Source of the DNA: an uncultured Saprospiraceae bacterium
GTDB taxonomy: Bacteria > Bacteroidota > Bacteroidia > Chitinophagales > Saprospiraceae
DNA: 64,000 nucleotides
Direction: 5' to 3'
Assembly: GCA_937928405.1 (NCBI GenBank)
Contig: CALFWZ010000079.1
Span: 52,410-116,409 of the forward strand
Shown here one piece after another: positions 17,525 to 27,500 of the stretch (position 1 is the stretch's first letter; every line of letters begins with the position of its first letter). The notes under the pieces are model-generated. The model saw only the letters and a program-made list of their open reading frames with translations, did no database searches and was not told the DNA's origin. The translations under genes were made by a program, and so were the position numbers.

Positions 17525-19603
17525 ATGAACAAAATTAAGTTTTTAAGTACATTCGGATTGTTTTTATTTTTATTGACACCACTCTATAGTCAATTTATTC
17601 TTCCTGAGTATCAATCTCAAGTGGTTGATGAAAATGAAATGATGATCCGTTGGGAGCCAAGAACTTGGCAAGAATGGCAAACTTCTCTAAAAGAAGGTTA
17701 TCAGGTAAAAGTCTTTGGTGGAGCTGCTAAAACTAGTATGCAACTAATGGAGACTAAAGTAGTAAAACCTGCTTCTGAAAAAGAATGGGAGGTCGCCATC
17801 GCCAATCAATCAGATACCTTATTGCGTGAATTCTATCAAGCAGCGCAATCATTTCTCTACATGGCTCCGGAGATAGAAGCGGAAATACAAAAATCTTTGA
17901 TGGATGAACCAGGAAAAACGATGGAAGAGAATATAGGGGAATTTAGAATGGGGTATTTAGTCTATAGTATTACCTATGGAATGGAGATGATTGAGATGGC
18001 TGGTTTAGGATTCAAAATGAATCTAGAAGACAATAAAGTTTATCGGATTGAGGTATCGGCTAATGGACATGATGGTTACGAGTTTGTCTATGATCCAGCA
18101 CAAAAAATTAAACCAACAATACCTAAATTATCATCAGAATTTGGTGATAAAAAAGTCGCGCTAAGTTGGTCTACTCCCGAGCATAAGCAACAGTATTTTG
18201 GATATTATTTATCAAAGTCAGATAACGGAAAAAAATATGATCGAGTACTTGATGTACCTTATGTAAACATTCTAGATACGATCACAATTACGCCAGATGC
18301 TGGAATAATGACGGAAGAAGTAGTCTTAGAAAAAAATTATAAGGACTATTGGTTTAAAATAAAAGGCATGAATTATTTTGGACAAGAAAGTCCACTGTCT
18401 TCTGTCCAAAAAGGATATGGCTTTGAAAAAATTAACGTGATGCCTGTCATTAGTTATTCTGACCAAACGGAAGCTAACGAAGCGGAAATCAATTGGTCGG
18501 TTGACCGTAATCTGAACCGCTTAATTGATCATTTCGCCATTTATCGATCCGATGAATTGGATGGAGAATATAAAGTCGTTTTAGATAGCATCCCTCCTGC
18601 TAGTCGTACGATAAAAATACCAATGGAGCACAATAGAAATTTTTTCAGTGTAGGAATTGTACCTAAAGATGGACCAGTGATGAGAAGTTTTTCTGTTTTT
18701 GTGATGGGACAAGATACCGTTCCGCCTATTATTCCTCAAAATTTTGTCGCCACGATTGATACAAATGGTGTTGTTACACTTAACTGGGATCGAAACGTCG
18801 AGGAAGATTTATGGGGATATAAAATTTTTCGTTCTGAATTTATTGAAGATGAATTTGCGCCGATGATGGCATCGCCCATGATCGATACGTTTTTCCTTGA
18901 CACCATTAATTTGAACAGTATAAATGAACAAATTCATTACTCTATTATCTCTTTGGATAAAAGAAATAATAGATCTGCCTTTGCCCCCATTATTTCTTTG
19001 AATCGTCCAGATACGATTATGCCAACACCTCCCTTAGTTCGAGGCATTGAATTTATGGAAGACAGCATTAAGGTAGAGTGGGCCTCCAGTTCTAGTCAAG
19101 ATGTTAAACTTCATCAATTATTCAGAAGAGAACTAAACCAAGAAGGGTGGAAAATGGTGGCAGAATTTACCTCGGCCGAAAGCCTAAATTATTTTGTCGA
19201 TAATAAATTTGAGTTGAATAAAACCTACCTCTATACGGTTACGGCTACGGATGATGCGGATCTTAATTCCTTGCCTTCACGACCTTTGAGAGTCAGAACA
19301 ATTTCAAGAAAACCAAAGAAAGCTTTTAAACGATTCGATGTTAAATTCGATGAGAAAAAAGCAACCTCCTCGATTAGTTGGCAACTAGTAGATGAACAAA
19401 AACTAGAAGAGATCATCGTATATCGAGGACCTAACGAAGCCGAGATTTCCATGTACAAAATTCTCACGCCTAGCGAGAAGGAAATCGTGCAAGATTTTGA
19501 GGACAATAAAAACTGGTACTTTCTTTTTAAACCAATTTATAATGATGGCAGCAGTGTCTTGATGAGTGATATCGTAGAAGTCAAAGCCCCCGAAGGGGAC
19601 TAA
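17525..19603 (+). CDS. secreted multi-FN3 protein
   Basis: Read from the ATG at 17525 (692 aa). A GTG at 17516 would add three residues. The signal peptide is 'MNKIKFLSTFGLFLFLLTPL' followed by YSQ. At least four fibronectin-III-like beta-sandwich modules follow. Each has the 'V.L.W' and 'GYxIxRS' pattern, for example 'KVALSWSTPEHKQQYFGYYL', 'VVTLNWDRNVEEDLWGYKIF' and 'SIKVEWASSSSQDVKLHQLF'. The final module ends in an acidic tail. FN3 modules mediate protein-protein contacts on the cell surface. The gene starts 30 bp after the 1153-aa gene. It converges with the barrel gene on the other strand, leaving only 11 bp between the two stops. Confidence 0.7.
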   Translation: MNKIKFLSTFGLFLFLLTPLYSQFILPEYQSQVVDENEMMIRWEPRTWQEWQTSLKEGYQVKVFGGAAKTSMQLMETKVVKPASEKEWEVAIANQSDTLLREFYQAAQSFLYMAPEIEAEIQKSLMDEPGKTMEENIGEFRMGYLVYSITYGMEMIEMAGLGFKMNLEDNKVYRIEVSANGHDGYEFVYDPAQKIKPTIPKLSSEFGDKKVALSWSTPEHKQQYFGYYLSKSDNGKKYDRVLDVPYVNILDTITITPDAGIMTEEVVLEKNYKDYWFKIKGMNYFGQESPLSSVQKGYGFEKINVMPVISYSDQTEANEAEINWSVDRNLNRLIDHFAIYRSDELDGEYKVVLDSIPPASRTIKIPMEHNRNFFSVGIVPKDGPVMRSFSVFVMGQDTVPPIIPQNFVATIDTNGVVTLNWDRNVEEDLWGYKIFRSEFIEDEFAPMMASPMIDTFFLDTINLNSINEQIHYSIISLDKRNNRSAFAPIISLNRPDTIMPTPPLVRGIEFMEDSIKVEWASSSSQDVKLHQLFRRELNQEGWKMVAEFTSAESLNYFVDNKFELNKTYLYTVTATDDADLNSLPSRPLRVRTISRKPKKAFKRFDVKFDEKKATSSISWQLVDEQKLEEIIVYRGPNEAEISMYKILTPSEKEIVQDFEDNKNWYFLFKPIYNDGSSVLMSDIVEVKAPEGD

Positions 19604-19614
19604 GACTCCGTGTA

Positions 19615-21366
19615 CTAAAAACTCCAGCGATAATTAAGGCGACCGATGGACGTAAATAACCCGGTAGATTCACCAGTACTTAGATCACCTACTTTTTCTT
19701 GATCTACGATACTAATGGAAAGTCCGAAATTATGTTTTTCGCGAAAAGTATAGTTCACCGCAGATTGCCAGTTAATAATATTGCTATCATAAACTTGATC
19801 TAAATAAACTCTGATATAGGAAAGCGTAGTAGATGCAGTCATTTTGTTATCAAAAAATGGCATTTTAAAATCCAGGGTTGGAGCATAGGAAGTAGTTGTT
19901 TGTTCCGCAGCAATATTTTGGGTAGCCAATAGCGCGGAAGTCATCGTTAGTTTTGTATTTGTGAAGACGTAGGAGTGAGATAAATTGGCAGTATAGCTAG
20001 TCATGGATTGATCTAGTTTGACCTCGTCATTTTCGATACTGTTAGATTTATTAAAGGATAGAGAAACAGCAATCGTAGAATTTTTATCTGCCCCCGTTAC
20101 ATAAGCGGTAGTTAGATTACCACTCTGACTTACTTGTGTCAAAATGATAGAGTCAACAAGTACCTGCGGCTGAGCTAAAGCGCTCTGCTTATTGGTATTC
20201 TTAAGATTTGAAAAAGAAGCATTGATGTTTAGACTTTCTCCAATCATCACAGTGGCATTGATCGACCCGATCAAGCGTAAGGCAGTTTCTTCTTCCGTCT
20301 TACTTAAGTTATTGCGCTCTACTCCAAAATTGGAACCAATGGTTAGCTTTTTGTCAAACAAGCTTAAATTATTTCCAATAGTATAGTTTTCAAAATCATT
20401 ATTAAAAAATAATGCGCCTAACGTTTTATAGCCTGGTTGAACCCACTCGTGATTTAAAGAAATATCACCCCAGTCCAATTGATAGGCTAAAGAACTTTTG
20501 ATAGCATTATAATATTCAGAGTTTACTCTAGGCGTGAAAAGACCTAACAAAGAGCTTTTATCTGTTGCTTCGTTAAATCTTTGATCGTCATTATACGCAC
20601 TTAATGCATAGTCGACAGAGAAGGAAAATTTTTCAGATAATTTTTTCTTTCCCTGGATACTTACAACGGCATTTTCAGCTGGATTTACACCAGGTACTGC
20701 TTCTTCTGAGGTAAGGGAATTAACATCATCCCATCCCTTAAAGACGATGGCATAAATATGATCGGTACCAGTGTCATATCCTAGTTTTGTACTCCATGCC
20801 ATGCGACGATATAAGGGATCTATATCTAGCACGCTATTTAAATCTTGGGCATCAGCACGCTGAAGCCTTCCATACATAGCAGCAATGAAAAATTTTCCAG
20901 GCTTTAGCTCTGTTCCAAGGCCTCGAAAGCCATGACCGGATAAAGTGTAAGGAGAAAAAGTCATGGCTCGATCGCCAACATGTAGCGTGGCCCATTTATA
21001 GGTAGGACTTAGTCCGGCGAATGAATAACTGGGTAGTTCTATTGGAGGTAAGTTGTAATTATAAGCAACTCTCTTGTTGGCAAAATTGAGTGAGACAGGA
21101 AGCGTTAAGCCATACATGGAAATATTTAACTCGCCGCTTAGTCTATAATTAAAAGGATTGGCGCTGGTTTGATCTCCTTGGCCCTGATTGAATGATAGTT
21201 CTGTGGAGACGCCTCCTTTGATAGATAAGGAATCGTTTAAGATGTTCTTGGCTTTGTCTTTTAATGACTTAGCTTCTTTTAATAAGCCTTCGATGTCTTG
21301 GCTAAATAGAGATGATAGGCAACACAATAGAAGTGTTGCTAGTGCAATTGTACGTTTTGGTGTCAT
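19615..21366 (-). CDS. outer-membrane beta-barrel protein
   Basis: 583 aa on the minus strand, with signal peptide 'MTPKRTIALATLLLCCLSSL' plus FSQ. A short helical segment 'EGLLKEAKSLKDKAKNIL' follows the signal. The rest is many alternating strands ('LSGELNISMYGLTLPVSLNF', 'NHEWVQPGYKTLG', 'AVSLSFNKSNSI') ending 'RLNYRWSF', where a terminal Phe is typical of BAM-inserted barrels. 'RVAYNYNLPPIELPSYSFAG' and 'GHGFRGLGTELKPGKFF' sit in the N-terminal third. It has about the length of a porin-like or secretion-related barrel. It is divergent from the giant toxin gene, sharing the 230-bp region 21367-21597, and could be its translocon or surface anchor. That role is inference from position. Confidence 0.65.
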   Translation of the reverse strand: MTPKRTIALATLLLCCLSSLFSQDIEGLLKEAKSLKDKAKNILNDSLSIKGGVSTELSFNQGQGDQTSANPFNYRLSGELNISMYGLTLPVSLNFANKRVAYNYNLPPIELPSYSFAGLSPTYKWATLHVGDRAMTFSPYTLSGHGFRGLGTELKPGKFFIAAMYGRLQRADAQDLNSVLDIDPLYRRMAWSTKLGYDTGTDHIYAIVFKGWDDVNSLTSEEAVPGVNPAENAVVSIQGKKKLSEKFSFSVDYALSAYNDDQRFNEATDKSSLLGLFTPRVNSEYYNAIKSSLAYQLDWGDISLNHEWVQPGYKTLGALFFNNDFENYTIGNNLSLFDKKLTIGSNFGVERNNLSKTEEETALRLIGSINATVMIGESLNINASFSNLKNTNKQSALAQPQVLVDSIILTQVSQSGNLTTAYVTGADKNSTIAVSLSFNKSNSIENDEVKLDQSMTSYTANLSHSYVFTNTKLTMTSALLATQNIAAEQTTTSYAPTLDFKMPFFDNKMTASTTLSYIRVYLDQVYDSNIINWQSAVNYTFREKHNFGLSISIVDQEKVGDLSTGESTGLFTSIGRLNYRWSF

Positions 21367-21460
21367 GGTTATATATAAGTCAAATTACAAATCAATTAGG
21401 TCTTGATGATGTAATTGCTCTATTTCTCAGGGTACAAGATAAGTCTTAAAAGAACTAAAA

Positions 21461-21475
21461 TCCATTTTAAATGGA
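21461..21475. promoter_or_regulatory. 15-bp palindrome between divergent barrel and toxin genes
   Basis: TCCATTT-T-AAATGGA is a perfect palindrome around one central base. It lies in the only intergenic stretch shared by the two divergent genes. It could be an operator. There is no direct evidence, and short AT-rich palindromes also arise by chance. Confidence 0.3.
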
Positions 21476-21597
21476 AAAATATAACATAATTTTTATTTAA
21501 ATGTGTTTGAGTGGTTTTCTTAATGAAACATAGGATAAATCCCTATCGTAACACATATAACATTGAAATCACATATCAACACCTCAAAAAGACTGAA

Positions 21598-24500
21598 ATG
21601 AAAAAGATCTGGTCTACATTATTCTTCTTATTCTTATCTGCCATTTTTTATTTTACGAATCCTGATTCGAATAACTTCGGGATTTTGGCATCTTCGCTGA
21701 CGAGTACAGATTTCGGGATGGAACTTGCTAATGATAATTTAAAAAATGATCCACCGGTTCTCTTAAGTCCTATTGGTGAAATCGAGCAACGAAGTTCTCA
21801 ATTTTATAACTTTATTTGGCAACCACGGCATACTAGTTCCGCAGTCGTAGAATATGAGTTATTTATTTTTGAAAAAATTAGAGGACTTTCTGATCAGCAA
21901 ATTGTGTCAGTTACGGCGCCAGTTTTTAGAACCCGTACCTTGGCGACTTCTTACCTTTATTCTCCTAAAGATCCAATTTTAAAAACGGAGCAAGATTACT
22001 TGGTACTGATTAAAGTTCAAGATGTAAAGGCTTCTATCTATTTCAAAAATAATGGTAGAAGTAAAATAGAAAGCTTTAGAATCAAAACGAGATGTGTTCC
22101 TGGTGAGGGTTGTGATGATGGAAAGGAGTGTACCTTTAATGATCGAATCACCATTGATTGCGAATGTAAAGGTAAACCATATTATGATGTAGATCAGGAT
22201 GGTACTTGTGATCCAGTTTCGTTACCTCCACCATTGGTCGTTTCACCAACGATGGGCGTAGTAGATACAGATACCCCTGAGTTTACGGCTGCTTGGAAAA
22301 AACAGCATGACTATGATTTAGATATTGATTATCAACTAAACATCCGACAAACAGGAGTCGACGTTGAAGAAACGGAGGCTTATCAGCAATTAATAGCTAA
22401 GTTAGAAAAAGAAAAATTAGATTTTTTCCAAGAATTGGAGAAAAATGAAACGGCTTTCTATAGCGAACAAAAAGACAAATCTGATGACTTTGAATCTTCT
22501 TTATTGGATGGAGATATAGACTGTTCTCTTGTCTTTGAGGATGCTAGATTAAATTATGAAGAACAAGTAATAACAAAAGAAAAAACATTTGACAAGACGA
22601 TTCAGTCTGTTGTTGATAATTGTCCTACCGATGTAAAAAAAGCAACCACTATATTTAATGATCAACTTAGTCGTGAACGTACTGAGTTTGAGGCGTTACA
22701 AAAAGATGCTCAACAGATATTTGATGCGCAACAGCAAGACGCACTTGCTGCTTTACAAGCAAAACAAAATTTAGAAAAAGAAAACTTAAAGGCAATACAA
22801 GCAAAAGACTTGGGATTATTTTCAAAAGAATTAGAAATAAAGTCTTTTGAAAATTGTGGCGTATATGAAACCAGTCAGGCCGATTTTGATGAAAGAAAAA
22901 ATGAATTACGTGTGGAGAGAGATGCTTGTTTGGCGGCGTCAGAAGATTACAAAACAACGGTTAAGCAGAAAGCCAAAACACAACTGAAATCATTAAAAGA
23001 AGATGAAGGAATTTTAAAAATAGCCAGAGGTCTAGCAAAAGATAAATATGAACAACTAATACAAGACCTAGCGCGGGATCTAGAAGTCAAATTAAAAAAT
23101 GCAGATACCGAAGCACTTCGGGCACTAGTTAATAAAGATCATAATAATGCTCTGATATTAGCAAAGGCAGAATACGAAGAAACACTAAAAGCAATAGATC
23201 AAAGAACAGTAACCAATAAAAAAGAACAAGATAACGTTAAACGTCAACGAGATAAAGACCTAAAAAATGTTGACCAAAAAATAGCAAAACTACAGCGAAA
23301 CTGTAAAAGAACATTTCGAGAAGCAGTTGATCTTTTAGAGAAAGAACAATTGATTTCGGAAGGAAAACTAGAGGAATGTCTAAATCAAATAGACCAGGAT
23401 TCTAAGCTGTTCTCACAAGCGCAACGTGACACTTGGAATAACCTAGAAATTATTCATCAAAACGAACTCAAAAAATTTAACCAAAAACAGGGGCAAGAAA
23501 ACAACCGTTTTAATCAATCTCAAGAAACGGCACAAAGAGATTTTAATGCTCAATTAAAGAATAGACGCGCGTTATTTGATGCGGAAATAGCTGGCTGTCT
23601 ACTAAAAGTTGATAAGCAAAAAAACTTATACACACGAAGTCAAACCTTCCAGCAAGCATACTTTGAAACTACTCAACTCATTCAAAGCGAGGATTGCCAA
23701 CGTCGCTCAAATGATTTAGCTACGAAGTTTATGGAAAGTCAAACGACTACATTGCTTATTTATCAAAAAGAAAAAGAACAAAAAATCCAAGACCTTGAGG
23801 AAACTCAAAAAAATAAAATCAGTCAACTAGTCGATGAGCTAACGAAACAACCTGAAAATACGACCGTCTACGCTAAGCAAACAAAGAACCTTTCTGAAAC
23901 GATTAGCTTGACAGAAGCTGGACTAAAAAAAGGCTATAAATATGTTGCGCAAGTACAGGCAACTGATGCAAAACAAATTGCTAGTTTTCAGAATGATGGA
24001 CTTAGTAATCTATGGCCTTTACAAACAGGAAAAGTAGTCCCTCCTACCCGTAACTTTTTTGAAAAAGATGGCTTTGCTCCTATTGCATATACCCCTAAAG
24101 AAATAGCACCTACCAACTTTGTTGCTAATTGGTCTAACGTCGCAGAAGCTAGTTACTATATACTAGAAGTCGCTACGGATAGCAAGTTTGGCAATCGTTT
24201 AAAAGGGTATGGTGAAATTGAAGTAGAAGGAACCGCTCTGAGAATAAAAGATGTAAATGAAAAAAACACTTATTATTATCGAGTAAGAGCTATTCGAAAA
24301 GGAGAAATTTCAGGATATTCTAACATTATAGGCCATCAGTATGAAATACCTGCCCCCTGTAAAGTAGGTGCATTCTGCGATGACAAAGATCCCTGTACGA
24401 TTAATGATAGAGTAAGAGAAGATTGTATTTGTCGAGGAACCAATGAGGATGCGGATAAAGATGGCATCTGTGATGGATTGGACATCTGTAAAGGAGGAGA

Positions 24501-27500
24501 CGATAGAGTAGATCTAGACGGAGACAAGATTCCAGACTTTTGTGATGACTGTGTGGTCGGAACTAGTTGTAGCGACGGAGATACCATGACCGTATTGGAT
24601 CGTTGGATGCATAATCCAGCAGTTGACCCCACTCAACCACCTCCACCAGGAGTAGATTTCTGTTTATGTGTGGGGATTCCTAGAGATCAAGCGCCTTGTA
24701 AAGATAATACAGACTCAGACAACGACAAAGTATGCGACGAGTGGGATATTTGTCCAGGCTTTGATGACCTGAGGGATTCTGATAATGATGGCGTTCCAGA
24801 TGGTTGTGATCAATGCCCTAGGTTTGATGATAATCTAGATGAAGATGGAGACGGTATTCCCGATGATTGTGATACGTCACCGGAAGGTTGCGATGCCACC
24901 TTGGCTATTTGTCCAACGAAAATAACGGTAACACTTTGTAACAGCTATTATTTAATAGATCCTGTTCAAGAAATAAACTGTTGGTTAGAGACACTTTCTA
25001 TTCAAGAGCCTGGAAAAGAAGAACCTACTAGACTTGAGGACATGACTGTAGACGGGGTAGCTTTTATGGACAATTATTGTATTCAAAAAGATTGTGAAGG
25101 TAATACACTAGAATCGTTGGCGGTTCAATTGAATAAGTGGATAGTTGGGAATGGTCACCAGGGAGTTGCCCGAGTGTATCGTGATCGAGGCACTAGAAAA
25201 TGGACAATATTAGGATTATATAACACAGACCTTAAAATTGTAAATGTCCAAAAAGGATGTAAAGGAAAGATATACAACAGAAAAATCTATGAGCGAAACT
25301 GCCGAGAAGTTACTCAATATATACTTTCTCCAGCAATTATTGGAGCATGTAATGATCCTGCCTACCAATGGTCCACGGGTGCTACGACCCAAAGGATTAC
25401 AGTTCCAACGGCCAATCATATCGCTTATACCATTACCGTAACTTGTGATGATCAGTGTACTTACACAACTGCCAAATTAGCAAATTATGATTGTATTCCT
25501 GGCACCGTCTGTAACGATGCAGATCCTTGTACGATAAATGACAAACTTAATATTTGTTGTGAATGTGTAGGAACCTATTCGGGAGATTCTGATCTTGATG
25601 GCGTCTGCGATGAATTAGATCGCTGTCCCGGAGTGGATGATAATGCTGTGGGAGAAGATTGTAAAATTATCTGTTATGAAGGAAAGCCCTGTGATGATAG
25701 AGATACTTGTACGACAAATGACGTCTATGTATTTCTACTAAAAGAAAATAGATGTGACTGTCGTGGTACTTATGAAGACTCCGATGGAGATTTTGTTTGC
25801 GATCCACTTGACGTATGTCCTGGTCATCCAGACTGGGCAGATGCTGATATGGACGGTATTCCTGATGGTTGCGAAAAGAATGAGATCTGTTTAGGTGATG
25901 AAAACGAACCGTTGGATTATTGTGGAGCCATTCACGCTTTTTCTAGTTGTCTAATGCAAGATAATATTGATAATACGGAGCAATTTATTGACCTAGTAGA
26001 GCTATCGAACATGCTAGTTGACTTAGTCAGTAATAATCCAGAAGCAATACTAAATGGTGAAATAATCATTACTGGAACAGATTTAGAAGGAGGTCATGAA
26101 ATTGAGATAGGTGATTTAGAAGACGGCGATCTGAATAATAACAATGAAGGTGTATTTGATGTAGATTTAATTATAGATGGAAATGGAAACAAGATGGATA
26201 GTGATGGAGACGGAGTTTGTGATTTGTTAGATATTTGTAGCGGCAGTGATGTTGATAGGGAAGGAGGTATCCCCAGTAGTGCGCCTGGTGCTGATCCCAA
26301 CTACCGACCAGACGGAATACCGGATGGATGTCCGGACTGTGTTGGACTGACCACTAAATCAACGATACTCGCGATCTACCTTTCCATGAAATTTGACCGT
26401 TTCTGTATGGCTCAAATACCTCAGCCACAAGGATATGATGCTTGTGAAGTCCCTGGTGAGCTCAATTGCGCCTGTAATTGTATTCCGGATGGCGACGATT
26501 GGGATGCGGATGAAGATGGTGTTTGTGATGACCTAGATCAATGTCATGGAGGAAATGATTTAGAGGATTGGGATGGAGATGGTATTCCTAATGCTTGTGA
26601 GGAGGAAGATCCTTGTACCGCTGATGGTGCACCCGCTGTGGCAGATTGTCCTCCTGCTGATGCAACTTGTATCCTCGGTGGATACATTGCCTATAACGAT
26701 ACAACTAAAATGTGCGAATGTGTACTTATCCCTGATGGCGATGACGATGACGATAGTGTTTGTAATGCGCTGGATAAATGTCCTGGATATCCAGACAAAG
26801 ATGAGGACGGTAATCCTGTTGATGCGGATGGAGATGGAGTACCAGATGGGTGTGACTTATGTCCAGAGCATGCAGGTGGTATCGGATCCCCCTGCGATGA
26901 TGGTGAATCCTGTACTACCAATGATGTACTAGTATATACTTATCAAATGTTGCCGTTGATTGAGGTGCTGGCGCCTTATCAGGGACTATATCAGCTTATT
27001 GCTAATAATGGATCTCCAGAGGTTCCAGATCCATTTGAGGTCCAGGAAGTAATAAAGATGATCAAGAAATTCATCGAAAGTGGCGGAAATGAAGGAGATG
27101 ATCTTGATGCATTACGGAATATTTGGCTAAGCCTAGAAGGTACCTCTACCTCTGGTAATACAGTATACGCCCTCATGATCACAGGTTGTGATTGTACAGG
27201 CTACGAATTTGATTCCGACTATGATGGCGTCTGTGATGGAGAAGATATTTGCCCAGGGTTTGATGATAGCCTTGTAGACAATGATTACGATGGTGATGGA
27301 ATTCCTGATGGTTGTGATCCACCTTATTATGAAATAGGTTGTCCCGATGCAGTTTCATTCTTGCTAGATGGAAACTACTCTGGAATAATTCTTACTTTCA
27401 ATGATCCCAACGTAATCGCTGAGCAGCTTCCTATTACGATGAGCTTTACGTTTAATAAGGCAACGCTAGGAGAGTTATTTATATTTGAAAATGTCCTTAT

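Noticed and set aside
14033..19603. Type IX secretion C-terminal sorting domain on the 1153-aa and 695-aa proteins
   Set aside because: I see no recognisable sorting-domain pattern at either C-terminus. The first ends CGHPCSGVDD and the second in an acidic tail.
22667..22957. Minus-strand 96-aa frame
   Set aside because: It lies inside the coiled coil of the giant toxin and reflects Lys/Glu/Gln codon bias. It has no recognisable domain.
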